NCBI GenBank assembly: GCA_963709665.1
Contig: CAVPWU010000002.1
Location: 372,001 to 436,000 of the forward strand
Length of the DNA: 64,000 bases
Source of the DNA: DASZIT01 sp963709665
GTDB taxonomy: Bacteria > Actinomycetota > Acidimicrobiia > Acidimicrobiales > RAAP-2
Direction of reading: 5' to 3'
Shown here: positions 57,285 through 63,819 of the stretch, in pieces
How the letters are laid out: each line of letters opens with the position of its first letter
How positions within the stretch are numbered: position 1 is the first letter of the stretch
The notes under the pieces: model-generated
What the model saw: only the letters and a program-made list of their open reading frames with translations
The model's database searches: none
Told to the model about the DNA's origin: nothing
Program-made: the position numbers and the translations under genes

Positions 57285-58778
57285 TCAGCCCGGCGGCCGG
57301 CCCTGGTCGGTGACCACCATGTTCCGGCCGGCATCCTTGGCCAGGTAGACACCCTCGTCCGCCCGTCGCAGCAGGGACTGGCGGTCCTCGACCCGGTCCC
57401 ACTCGGCCACCCCCGCCGAGAAGGTCGGCATGACCATGCCGGTGGTCTCGGGGTCGGTGCGGGCGGCGGCCGCCTGCAGCTGGGCGAGGACCGCCGCCGC
57501 CCCCTGGCGATCGGTGGCCGGAAGCACCAGGCAGAACTCCTCGCCCCCGAAACGGGCCACCCCGTCCTGCTGGCGGAGGCCGGTGCGGAGGATGGAGCCC
57601 AGGGCCCGGAGTGCCGAGTCGCCGGCCAGGTGGCCGAACTCGTCGTTGAGCTCCTTGAAGTGGTCGAGGTCGAGCATCACCACCGACAGGGCCTCGCCGG
57701 TGCGACTGGCGTGGCCGAGGGCGCGGTCGAGCAGGTCGAAGAGGCCCCGCCGGTTGGCCAGGCCGGTCAGCGGGTCGGTGAGTGCCTCCTCCCGGAGCCC
57801 GCCGATCAGGGAGACCCGGTCGGCGATGCCGGCCACCAGCTGGGCGGCCACCACCGCATTGGTCAGGTCGACCTCGGGGAGCGTCGCCGCCCCGCGCCGG
57901 ATGCCGACGATGACGATGTCCAGGCCCGACGCCGTCCGGTTGGGCACGAAGGTCGCCCGACCCGAGTCGACCACCCGACGGGTGTCGATGGCCCGTCGGA
58001 CGCCGCTGGCCAGCTCCTCCGGATCCTCCGGCGGCCCCGGCGTACCGGCCTTCGCCCCCGGGCCGCTGGCGAAGGAGGCCACCGCGTCGAGGGAGCCGCC
58101 CTGGGGACCGGCCATCACCCGGACCACCTCGGCGTCGAGGATCTCGGCCAGGAACGGCATGACCCGGACCAGTCCCCTCGGCCACTCCTCCACCTGCTGG
58201 GCCTCGGTGGCCAGGAGCGAGACGGTCTGGGCGGTGTGGATGGAGCCCAGGAACTGCTTGACGGCGACGTGGATGGCCATGGCCGCCCCGCCCCACGCCG
58301 CCCCGTTGACGGCCAGGGTCCACACCAGGGTGTCGAGGTGGTGGGGCTCCTTGTGGTGGATGACGATGGCCAGGGCCAGGAGGGAGAGACACCAGGTGGT
58401 GGCGATCATGGTGACGTCCCCCATCACCGAGGCGATGAGGATGGGAAGGAGGAAGAGGACGAAGTAGATCCCCAGGTTGCCGCCGGCGGTCAGGTTGACG
58501 TCGGCCACGATGACGATGGAGAGGGCGATCTGGAAGAAGGAGAACCAGGGGTGGAGCTGGTCGGCCGACGTCCGCAGCCGGATGAAGTCGTAGGTGGTGC
58601 ATCCGACCAGGACGATGACCAGCAGGTAGGCGGGGACGGTCTCGTCGAGCCGCAGGGGCGCCCGCCGGTAGGAGACGATCGCCGCGATGTAGATCGGAAT
58701 GGTGGCGTAGACCAGGAAGGCGATCTTGATGGCGATCGTCATGGAGACGGCCGGCGCATCCTTGTCCTTGTAGTGCAC
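57285..58778 (-). CDS. Membrane diguanylate cyclase (GGDEF)
   Basis: 497 aa. Six or so N-terminal helices (IKIAFLVYATIPIYIAAIVSY ... VWTLAVNGAAWGGAAMAIHVAV) form a MASE-like sensor. A GAF-like region (~190-330) follows. The C-terminal GGDEF domain reads DPLTGLANRRGLFDLLDRAL, VVMLDLDHFKELNDEFGHLAGDSALRALG and VARFGGEEFCLVLPATD, with the active-site GGEEF intact. An RxxD inhibitory site appears as RQQD shortly before it. GTG is 6 nt after TACGCT (reverse of 58785-58790). It would make c-di-GMP; no EAL/HD-GYP or receptor gene is near. Confidence 0.94.
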   Translation of the reverse strand: MHYKDKDAPAVSMTIAIKIAFLVYATIPIYIAAIVSYRRAPLRLDETVPAYLLVIVLVGCTTYDFIRLRTSADQLHPWFSFFQIALSIVIVADVNLTAGGNLGIYFVLFLLPILIASVMGDVTMIATTWCLSLLALAIVIHHKEPHHLDTLVWTLAVNGAAWGGAAMAIHVAVKQFLGSIHTAQTVSLLATEAQQVEEWPRGLVRVMPFLAEILDAEVVRVMAGPQGGSLDAVASFASGPGAKAGTPGPPEDPEELASGVRRAIDTRRVVDSGRATFVPNRTASGLDIVIVGIRRGAATLPEVDLTNAVVAAQLVAGIADRVSLIGGLREEALTDPLTGLANRRGLFDLLDRALGHASRTGEALSVVMLDLDHFKELNDEFGHLAGDSALRALGSILRTGLRQQDGVARFGGEEFCLVLPATDRQGAAAVLAQLQAAAARTDPETTGMVMPTFSAGVAEWDRVEDRQSLLRRADEGVYLAKDAGRNMVVTDQGRPPG

Positions 58779-58841
58779 TTACCGAGCGTAGTGGGAGGAC
58801 CCCGCCCGGCAACGCCGGGGGAGGGGGGACGGCGGGTGGCG

Positions 58842-59870
58842 TCAGGAGCGGATCATGCTCTCGAACAGGTCGACGTGCTCGGCCACCATGCGGGTGGTGG
58901 AGAAGTAGCCCTCGACCGCCATGCGGCAGTCGGACCGCTTGAGCTCGCCGAGGCGGCCGATGGCGTCCACCATGGCGTCCTCGTCCTCACAGAGGAAACC
59001 GGTGCGGCCGTGGTCGACCACCTCGGGGGCGGCCCCCTCCGGAAAGGCCAGGACCGGGGTGCCGCAGGCCATCGCCTCGATCATCACCATGCCGAACGGC
59101 TCGTTCCACCGGATGGGGAACAGGAGGGCGGACGCCCCGGCCAGGAGCTCGAGCTTCCGCTCGTGGGACACCTCCCCGAGGTAGACGGCGTCGGTGCCCA
59201 GGAGGGGTTCGACCTTCTCGGCGAAGTACTGCATTTCGAGCGGCTCCCTCATTTTGGCGGCCATCAGGAGCCGGAGGCCGGCCGCCCGGGCGACGGCGAT
59301 GGCCCGGTGGGCACCCTTGTCGTCGGCCATCCGACCGAGGAACACGGCGTAGGGGCCGTCCTCGTCGCCGGTGCCGTCGCCGACCGGGAAGGCGGCGGCC
59401 TCCACGCCGTGGTGGATGACCCGGGCCACGGCCACGTCGGGGGCGTCGCGGCGCTGGGCGTGGGAGATGGCCACGATGGGCACCCGGTGGGCGATCGACC
59501 GGTAGAGGTCGGTGAGCTCCTCGTTGAACGGCCCGTGGATGGTGGTGGCCACCGGCAGGTCGGGGAACTGCTCGGCGTAGAAGGGGCCGATCATGCTGTG
59601 GTCGTGGACCACATCGCACTCCCGGACCGCCTCGTAGGCGTGGAGGACGTGGCGGATCTCGGGGACGGCCATGCCGATGCGCTGGCCCTCGGCCTGGGGG
59701 AGGACCCACTGGAGGGGCACCGGGCAGGTGGAGTCACCGGTGGCGTAGAGCAGGACCTCGTGGCCGGCGTCCTGCAGTCCGCGGGCCAGCTGGTCGACCA
59801 CCAGCTCGATGCCGCCGTAGAGGCTCGGGGGGATGGGAGTCCACGGCGGGGCGATCAGTCCGATGCGCAT
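58842..59870 (-). CDS. Glycosyltransferase family 4
   Basis: 342-aa GT-B fold transferase. N-domain: MRIGLIAPPWTPIPPSLYGGIELVVDQLARGLQDAGHEVLLYATGDS, VVHDHSMIGPFYAEQFPDLPVATTIHGPF. C-domain: YAVFLGRMADDKGAHRAIAVARAAGLRLLMAAK and the nucleotide-sugar motif LLFPIRWNEPFGMVMIEAMACGTPVLAFPEGAAPEVVDHGRTGFL (E..x..E). ATG 59870 is preferred to a TTG four codons upstream. Such GGxE-type GT4 enzymes act on lipids, glycans or small molecules; the acceptor is unknown. The tRNA-Cys gene starts 50 nt upstream on the other strand. Confidence 0.92.
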   Translation of the reverse strand: MRIGLIAPPWTPIPPSLYGGIELVVDQLARGLQDAGHEVLLYATGDSTCPVPLQWVLPQAEGQRIGMAVPEIRHVLHAYEAVRECDVVHDHSMIGPFYAEQFPDLPVATTIHGPFNEELTDLYRSIAHRVPIVAISHAQRRDAPDVAVARVIHHGVEAAAFPVGDGTGDEDGPYAVFLGRMADDKGAHRAIAVARAAGLRLLMAAKMREPLEMQYFAEKVEPLLGTDAVYLGEVSHERKLELLAGASALLFPIRWNEPFGMVMIEAMACGTPVLAFPEGAAPEVVDHGRTGFLCEDEDAMVDAIGRLGELKRSDCRMAVEGYFSTTRMVAEHVDLFESMIRS

Positions 59871-59919
59871 GAGGAGATTCAACCATCCTGCCGGGCAAGG
59901 TAGGATCCCCGGACGCCAC

Positions 59920-59994
59920 GGCGGCGTGGCCGAGTGGTTTAGGCAGGGGCCTGCAAAGCCCCGTACGGCGGTTCGATTCCGCCCGCCGCCTCCA
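59920..59994 (+). tRNA. tRNA-Cys(GCA)
   Basis: Complete cloverleaf: acceptor GGCGGCG pairs with CGCCGCC, D-arm around GGCCGAGTGGTTTAGGC, anticodon stem GGGGC/GCCCC with loop CTGCAAA (GCA at 59953-59955), T-arm GGCGGTTCGATTCCGCC. Discriminator T, then encoded CCA. Confidence 0.97.
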
Positions 59995-60064
59995 GATCCC
60001 GGCCGGATCCGACCCCGAGGGGACGTGCCGGGAGCCCGGAGACCCTGGGAAGGTAGGGTCGGCC

Positions 60065-60871
60065 GTGGCCCGGGACATCATCGACGACCGGCTGGTCGGT
60101 GCCCTCCACCTCCGGTCGCTGACCCGGCAGGGCCTCGACCACGACCCCGCCCACGAGCACCTGGCCGTCCAGGCCGGGACCCTCCGGGCCCTGATGGAGG
60201 GCGAGTACCGGGGGGACGCCACCCTCGCCGAGGTGCTCCGCATGGGGGACCTCGGGATCGGCACCGTCCAGCAGCTCGGTGGCGAGCTGGTGGTGGTGGA
60301 CGGCGAGCCGTGGCTGGCCGAGGCCGACGGCTCCGTCCACCGGGTCGACCCCTCGACCAGGACGCCCTTCGCCGTGGTGTGCCGGTTCCGGCCCGAGCTG
60401 TCGACCCCGACCACCGGACCGCTGACCCTCGAGAAACTGCACCGTGCGCTCGACCGGCTGGCCCCGGCGGACGCCCCGGTGGTGGCCGTCCGGGTGGACG
60501 GGACGTTCACCGACCTGTCCCTGCGGAGCGTCGAGCGCCAGACGCCGCCGTTCGTGCCGCTCCGGGAGGTCGTCGCCCATCAGACCCAGTGGGCGGTGCC
60601 GGAAGCCAAAGGGACCCTGGTCGGGTTCCGCTTCCCCGACGCCACGGCCGGCGTGGAGGTCCCCGGCTACCACCTCCACTTCCTGTCCCGGGACCGTAGG
60701 GTGGCGGGCCACGTGATGGGGCTGACGCTGGTGGCCGGCACCCTGGGCATCGACCGGTGCGACGAACTCCACGTCGAGCTGCCCGCCGGCTCCGGGCTCG
60801 GGGTGCCGGGCGCCGTCGACCGCCAGGAGATCGCCCGGCTCGAGGGGGGTGCGACGGACGCGGACGGCTGA
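60065..60871 (+). CDS. budA: Alpha-acetolactate decarboxylase
   Basis: 268-aa zinc enzyme turning acetolactate into acetoin. Family motifs: LAEVLRMGDLGIGTVQQLGGELVVVDGEPW, the central KLHRALDRL and FVPLREVVAHQTQW segments, and the metal-binding signature GTLVGFRFPDATAGVEVPGYHLHFLSRDRRVAGHVMGL, with the HxH and a third His. No acetolactate synthase or acetoin reductase is adjacent. GTG is 5 nt after TAGGGT, compatible with a leaderless mRNA. Confidence 0.93.
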   Translation: MARDIIDDRLVGALHLRSLTRQGLDHDPAHEHLAVQAGTLRALMEGEYRGDATLAEVLRMGDLGIGTVQQLGGELVVVDGEPWLAEADGSVHRVDPSTRTPFAVVCRFRPELSTPTTGPLTLEKLHRALDRLAPADAPVVAVRVDGTFTDLSLRSVERQTPPFVPLREVVAHQTQWAVPEAKGTLVGFRFPDATAGVEVPGYHLHFLSRDRRVAGHVMGLTLVAGTLGIDRCDELHVELPAGSGLGVPGAVDRQEIARLEGGATDADG

Positions 60872-60874
60872 GGT

Positions 60875-60905
<31 letters not shown>

Positions 60906-60945
60906 CGCTCCGGGTCGGCGACGGTCGCCGACCTATGGTCTCGGG

Positions 60946-61758
60946 GTGGCCAAGCGGAAGCGACCCAGCAACCGGTACGAGCTCTTCACCTGTGCGTGGA
61001 AGGGTCACGCGGTGGTGGGCGACGACGTGGCGGTGATCGCTCCCGAGGACCAGGTGCTGGCCCGCGAGGCCAACGGCGTCCGTTGGCTCCGGTGCCTGCG
61101 GTGCGACGCCTGGATCGCCGGTGCCCCACCGGAGCGGCCCACCCGCGACTCCATGCCGCCCCGGGAGGAGATCAAGCTGCCGGACCGCGGTCCGAGGCTC
61201 CGGGACAAGTACGTCCTCCGGCTGATCGCCCTCGACCGGGCCACCCACGTGATCGTGCTCACGGCGTTGGCCATCGCCCTGATCACCTTCGCCCACCACC
61301 ACACCACCCTCGAGAAGGACTACAACCAGATCATGAACGACCTCTCGGGGGGCGATCCGGGTGCCACCCAGGTGCGGGGACTGCTCGGTCATCTCAAGAA
61401 CGCCTTCCACTACTCGCCGAAGCACCTGATCGAGCTGGCGTTGGTGCTGTTGGCCTACGCCGCCCTCGAGGCCACCGAGATGGTGGGGCTGTGGTTCGCC
61501 AAGCGGTGGGCCGAGTACCTGACGTTCGTGGCCACGGTGCTGCTCGTGCCCTTCGAGGTCTACGAGCTCACCAGCGGGGTCAGCGTGTTCAAGATCATCA
61601 CGCTGGTCATCAACGTGGCCATCGTGGTCTACCTGCTGCTGGCCAAGCGCCTCTTCGGCCTGCGGGGCGGCCACCAGGTGGTGATCGAGCAGCGCAAGGA
61701 GTTGGGGGGCTGGGTCGCCATCGAGCGGGAGACACCGGCAGCCGCCGTTCCGGCGTAG
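60946..61758 (+). CDS. DUF2127 family membrane protein
   Basis: 270 aa. The N-terminal ~75 residues are soluble, with a CxxC in LRCLRCDAWI that may be a zinc knuckle. A first helix (ATHVIVLTALAIALITFA) and the DUF2127 core follow: LIELALVLLAYAALEATEMVGLWFAKRWAEYLTFVATVLLVPFEVYELTS, FKIITLVINVAIVVYLLLAKRLFGL. GTG is 6 nt after TATGGT. The 3' end lies 33 nt before tRNA-Val. Function unknown. Confidence 0.9.
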   Translation: MAKRKRPSNRYELFTCAWKGHAVVGDDVAVIAPEDQVLAREANGVRWLRCLRCDAWIAGAPPERPTRDSMPPREEIKLPDRGPRLRDKYVLRLIALDRATHVIVLTALAIALITFAHHHTTLEKDYNQIMNDLSGGDPGATQVRGLLGHLKNAFHYSPKHLIELALVLLAYAALEATEMVGLWFAKRWAEYLTFVATVLLVPFEVYELTSGVSVFKIITLVINVAIVVYLLLAKRLFGLRGGHQVVIEQRKELGGWVAIERETPAAAVPA

Positions 61759-61791
61759 CCGCCCGGGACGGGTGGTATCGTCGTCGCCCAC

Positions 61792-61867
61792 GGGCCGTTG
61801 GCGCAGTTGGTAGCGCACTTGCATGACGCGCAAGGGGTCAGAGGTTCGAGTCCTCTACGGCCCACCA
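61792..61867 (+). tRNA. tRNA-Val(GAC)
   Basis: Full cloverleaf: acceptor GGGCCGT pairs with ACGGCCC, D-arm GCGCAGTTGGTAGCGC, anticodon stem CTTGC/GCAAG with loop ATGACGC (GAC at 61825-61827), T-arm AGAGGTTCGAGTCCTCT. Discriminator A and CCA are encoded. Its last bases (CTACGGCCCACC) recur 1.5 kb downstream, marking it as an integration site. Confidence 0.97.
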
Positions 61868-61884
61868 CATCGTCGTATTCGAAC
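61855..61884 (+). other. Left attachment site (attL) with inverted-repeat arm
   Basis: Core CTACGGCCCACC (61855-61866) is part of tRNA-Val. The next bases ACATCG lead to the arm TCGTATTCGAAC (61873-61884), the exact reverse complement of the arm next to the right core. The tRNA stays intact after integration. Confidence 0.8.
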
Positions 61885-62563
61885 TTCGGCGAAGAAAAGA
61901 GCACGTCGAAAGGCTCCTGGTAGGCCGCATCGACGACACGCCCGTCGCGCACGTGGACCTGGTCGAGCACCGCTGCGTTGAGAAGCCGCCGGGTCCGGTC
62001 GCCGGCCCGGTGGTAGGCGGTGGCGCAGCGAGTCGAGAAGCGGAGGGGGAGGTCCATCACCTCTTGCCAGTCGTCCAGGCTGGCATCGAGCGTCGCTTGG
62101 CGCGCCTCGATGACCCGTAGCTCGACGCCGATGCGCTCCTGCTCGCGTCGAAGCATGGTGACGTCGATGGCGTTGGCGTAGTACGCCTCAGCTTGTACAG
62201 CTCGGGCTCCAGGTGCTCGTGCTGGGTGGCGAACAGCTCGCGCTCGGCCGTCGTGTCCTCGTGACGAGTGGCCACTTCGGCGGCGATTGCCTGACGTAGT
62301 CCCTCGGCCCAGTGGGTGGGCACCTCGATACGGCCGTAGAGATCTTCGACCTCAGCTTCGAGGTGGTCGGCCGCGACGTAGCGCTCCCGGCAGCCGGTAC
62401 CGTTGCGCCGGTCCTTCTGCCCCAGGCAGTAGAAGTAGGTGTAGGTGCCCTTCGAGTACGGGATCGAGAGCCGCCTACCGCACTCGCCGCAGACGAGCAG
62501 TGCCCTCAGATGGAGCCGTTGCCGCACGTCAGAGAAGTTCGAATACGAGTGCCTACGGCTCAC
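61870..62563 (-). pseudogene. Large serine recombinase/integrase, C-terminal remnant with frameshift
   Basis: Reading leftward from 62563: VSRRHSYSNFSDVRQRLHLRALLVCGECGRRL, then the recombinase zinc-ribbon Cys pairs (CGECG ... FYCLGQ ... GCRERYVAADHLEAEVEDLYGRI) and a coiled coil. One base is missing near 62195 (ELYKL then YYANAIDVTMLRREQERIGVELRVIEARQATLD in the next frame). The second part ends FDVLFSSPKFEYDDVV at the island edge. The N-terminal catalytic resolvase domain is absent; the remnant begins exactly at the internal right-end copy. The frame has no stop before the tRNA and runs on across its antisense strand. Confidence 0.85.
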
Positions 62564-62564
62564 C
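62522..62564 (+). repeat. Internal right-end (attR-like) copy
   Basis: This 43-nt stretch matches 63330-63372 at 37 positions: CCGCACGTCAG, GTTCGAATACGAG and the core CTACGGC(T)CACC, with identical spacing. The one core mismatch is T for C. It suggests a former right boundary of an earlier or tandem integration. On the minus strand it also encodes the first residues of the integrase remnant. Confidence 0.8.
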
Positions 62565-62649
62565 GGGTACGCGGCATACGGAGAGCACCCACTGCACGGT
62601 TCGCGCGATCACGGCCATGGGCGTGGCGGACCTTCGCTCACCACACAGG

Positions 62650-63027
62650 TCAGTAGGGCGCCTGGAGATCGGTGAACATTGGGAAGTGCCTGACATTACG
62701 GGTCAGGAGTCGTGCGTCGGTGCGGACGGCGGTGGCTGCGATGGCGAGGTCGGCGCTGTCGATGGTGTGGTGGCTAGGAAGCCACTGGCGGCCGAGGGCG
62801 CCGGCCTCTTCCGCTATGTCGGCGTCGACGGGGTGCCAGACCAGGGTAGACAGCAACACGCGGGTGTCATCCTCTTCTGCCGGGCGCATGCCGGCGAGGA
62901 CCTCGATGCGGGTGATTTCACTCGCATGAAGGACGTCAGCGGCTCTCTCTCGTTCGAGGAGGTCGCCGGCGCCTGCATGCCCTCGCAGGTAGTCGATCAG
63001 TATCGAGGTGTCTACCAGGGCGCTCAC
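62650..63027 (-). CDS. VapC-type PIN-domain toxin
   Basis: 125-aa PIN ribonuclease. Acidic active-site residues: first Asp in LVDTSILIDYLRG, Glu in EITRIEVLAG, Asp in HHTIDSADLAIAATAV and the last Asp in RTDARLLTRNVRHFP. Length and order match VapC toxins, which cut tRNA or rRNA. The GTG start overlaps the antitoxin stop by 4 nt (GTGA), the usual antitoxin-first coupling. It lies inside the tRNA-Val island and appears intact, which fits an addiction module that keeps the island. Confidence 0.9.
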   Translation of the reverse strand: MSALVDTSILIDYLRGHAGAGDLLERERAADVLHASEITRIEVLAGMRPAEEDDTRVLLSTLVWHPVDADIAEEAGALGRQWLPSHHTIDSADLAIAATAVRTDARLLTRNVRHFPMFTDLQAPY

Positions 63028-63278
63028 GAGCGGCTGCGCTCCAGACGAGAGCCGGAGCGCAGCCGCTCGACCCAGGCTGCGCCGTCGAGATCGTGGTCGT
63101 TCCAAGAGCCGAAGGCATGGCGCATCGCTTCGAGGTCGTCCTCGGCGGAGCGTTCCGAGCCATAGACCTGCTCGACCGCGTCACGGATGAGGGAGGAGAG
63201 CGATCGACCAGTCCGCAGCGCGGCGGCATCCAGGGCACGCCGCTCCTCGTCGGTCAAAGAGATCTGAGTTCGCTGCAT
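63024..63278 (-). CDS. VapB-type ribbon-helix-helix antitoxin
   Basis: 84-aa antitoxin. The N-terminal RHH DNA-binding unit reads QRTQISLTDEERRALDAAALRTGRSLSSLIRDAVEQVYG; the acidic/aromatic C-terminal part (AMRHAFGSWNDHDLDGAAWVERLRSG) should wrap the toxin. It precedes the toxin with a 4-nt overlap. A perfect 18-nt palindrome covers its promoter, ending on the first base of the start codon. TAAGCT ends 6 nt before ATG, so the mRNA is likely leaderless. Confidence 0.9.
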   Translation of the reverse strand: MQRTQISLTDEERRALDAAALRTGRSLSSLIRDAVEQVYGSERSAEDDLEAMRHAFGSWNDHDLDGAAWVERLRSGSRLERSRS

Positions 63279-63295
63279 GATGTAAGCTTACATCA
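63278..63295. promoter_or_regulatory. Palindromic autoregulatory operator of the vapBC pair
   Basis: TGATGTAAGCTTACATCA is a perfect 9+9 palindrome. Read on the minus strand it contains the -10-like TAAGCT and ends at the first base of the antitoxin ATG. An RHH tetramer bound here would block polymerase directly, the standard conditional-cooperativity layout. Confidence 0.8.
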
Positions 63296-63329
63296 CTTCC
63301 TGAGCGGACTCGAGCACCTGGAGGCGTTT

Positions 63330-63372
63330 CCGCACGTCAGGCGAGTTCGAATACGAGAGACTACGGCCCACC
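63330..63372 (+). repeat. Right attachment site (attR) and outer 43-nt end repeat
   Basis: Contains CCGCACGTCAG, the inverted-repeat arm GTTCGAATACGA (63345-63356), a 4-nt spacer GAGA and the exact core CTACGGCCCACC (63361-63372). After the core the sequence changes to ordinary chromosomal DNA. Its minus strand encodes a short VGRSLSYSNSPDVRKRLQ, alike the start of the integrase remnant, so both copies derive from the same ancestral end. Confidence 0.8.
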
Positions 63373-63445
63373 CAAGAATTTCCGGATCAGGGATTGCGAG
63401 TGCTCGGTCCTGGTCCGCCGGGGGCGGACGCGTGAGACTGTCCGG

Positions 63446-63802
63446 ATGCGGATCTGGGACGTGCCACCCCGACAGCTCTGCCGGCAGCATCTGCTGGGCG
63501 AGCACCGGGAGCTCCACGGGCTCTGGAACATCCTGGTGGTGCACGGCGGCACCGGCGGGTACTCACGCCACCCGGAGACGCAGCGCTGGGTCGGCAAGAC
63601 GAGGGCGCTCTTCGAGCGGCACCAGCAGCTGGTGGTCGAGATGGAGCTACGTGGGTACCACCACCGGTCGCCGCTGGACCGGTCTGCGGCTTCCGGTCGA
63701 CGGACCCAGAGCGAGTTCATCGACCCCCCCGAGGAGCAGCAGCGGCTCCTGGCCGCCAAACCGTGCGACTGCCCGTTGCCGGTTGAGGGTCCCGAGCGCT
63801 GA
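63446..63802 (+). CDS. Pyrimidine-dimer glycosylase-like protein (Pyr_excise family)
   Basis: 118-aa protein of the T4 endonuclease V-like PF03013 family. The opening RIWDVPPRQLCRQHLLGEHRELHGLWNIL and the block GYSRHPETQRWVGKTRALFERHQQLVVEMELRGYHHRSPLD are its hallmark. T4 endonuclease V uses an N-terminal Thr; here residue 2 is Arg, as in most bacterial relatives, so glycosylase activity on UV dimers is not assured. The C-terminal PCDCPL is unusual. It lies 73 nt outside the island and has normal GC. Confidence 0.85.
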   Translation: MRIWDVPPRQLCRQHLLGEHRELHGLWNILVVHGGTGGYSRHPETQRWVGKTRALFERHQQLVVEMELRGYHHRSPLDRSAASGRRTQSEFIDPPEEQQRLLAAKPCDCPLPVEGPER

Positions 63803-63819
63803 CGTGGGAGGCTCGGAGG

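Larger units (their letters stand above)
61855..63372. mobile_element. Small decayed genomic island at the 3' end of tRNA-Val
   Basis: Bounded by identical 12-nt cores CTACGGCCCACC in the tRNA and at 63361. Just inside each core lies one arm of a 12-nt inverted repeat: TCGTATTCGAAC on the left (61873-61884) and GTTCGAATACGA on the right (63345-63356). Cargo: the C-terminal part of a serine integrase and a vapBC-type pair. A second right-end copy at 62522-62564 divides the island into two segments, 0.7 and 0.8 kb. Composition is more AT-rich than the flanks. Probably immobile now, as the integrase lacks its catalytic domain. Confidence 0.85.

Noticed and set aside
57285..59903. Long plus-strand frames of several hundred residues opposite the GGDEF and GT4 genes
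   Set aside because: Their His/Asp/Gly/Val-rich composition is typical of antisense reading of high-GC genes; no domain motifs and no start signals.
61629..61866. Integrase frame continuing across tRNA-Val and DUF2127 as a real protein end
   Set aside because: The residues are the antisense translation of a tRNA and of a membrane protein gene; only the part inside the island is integrase.
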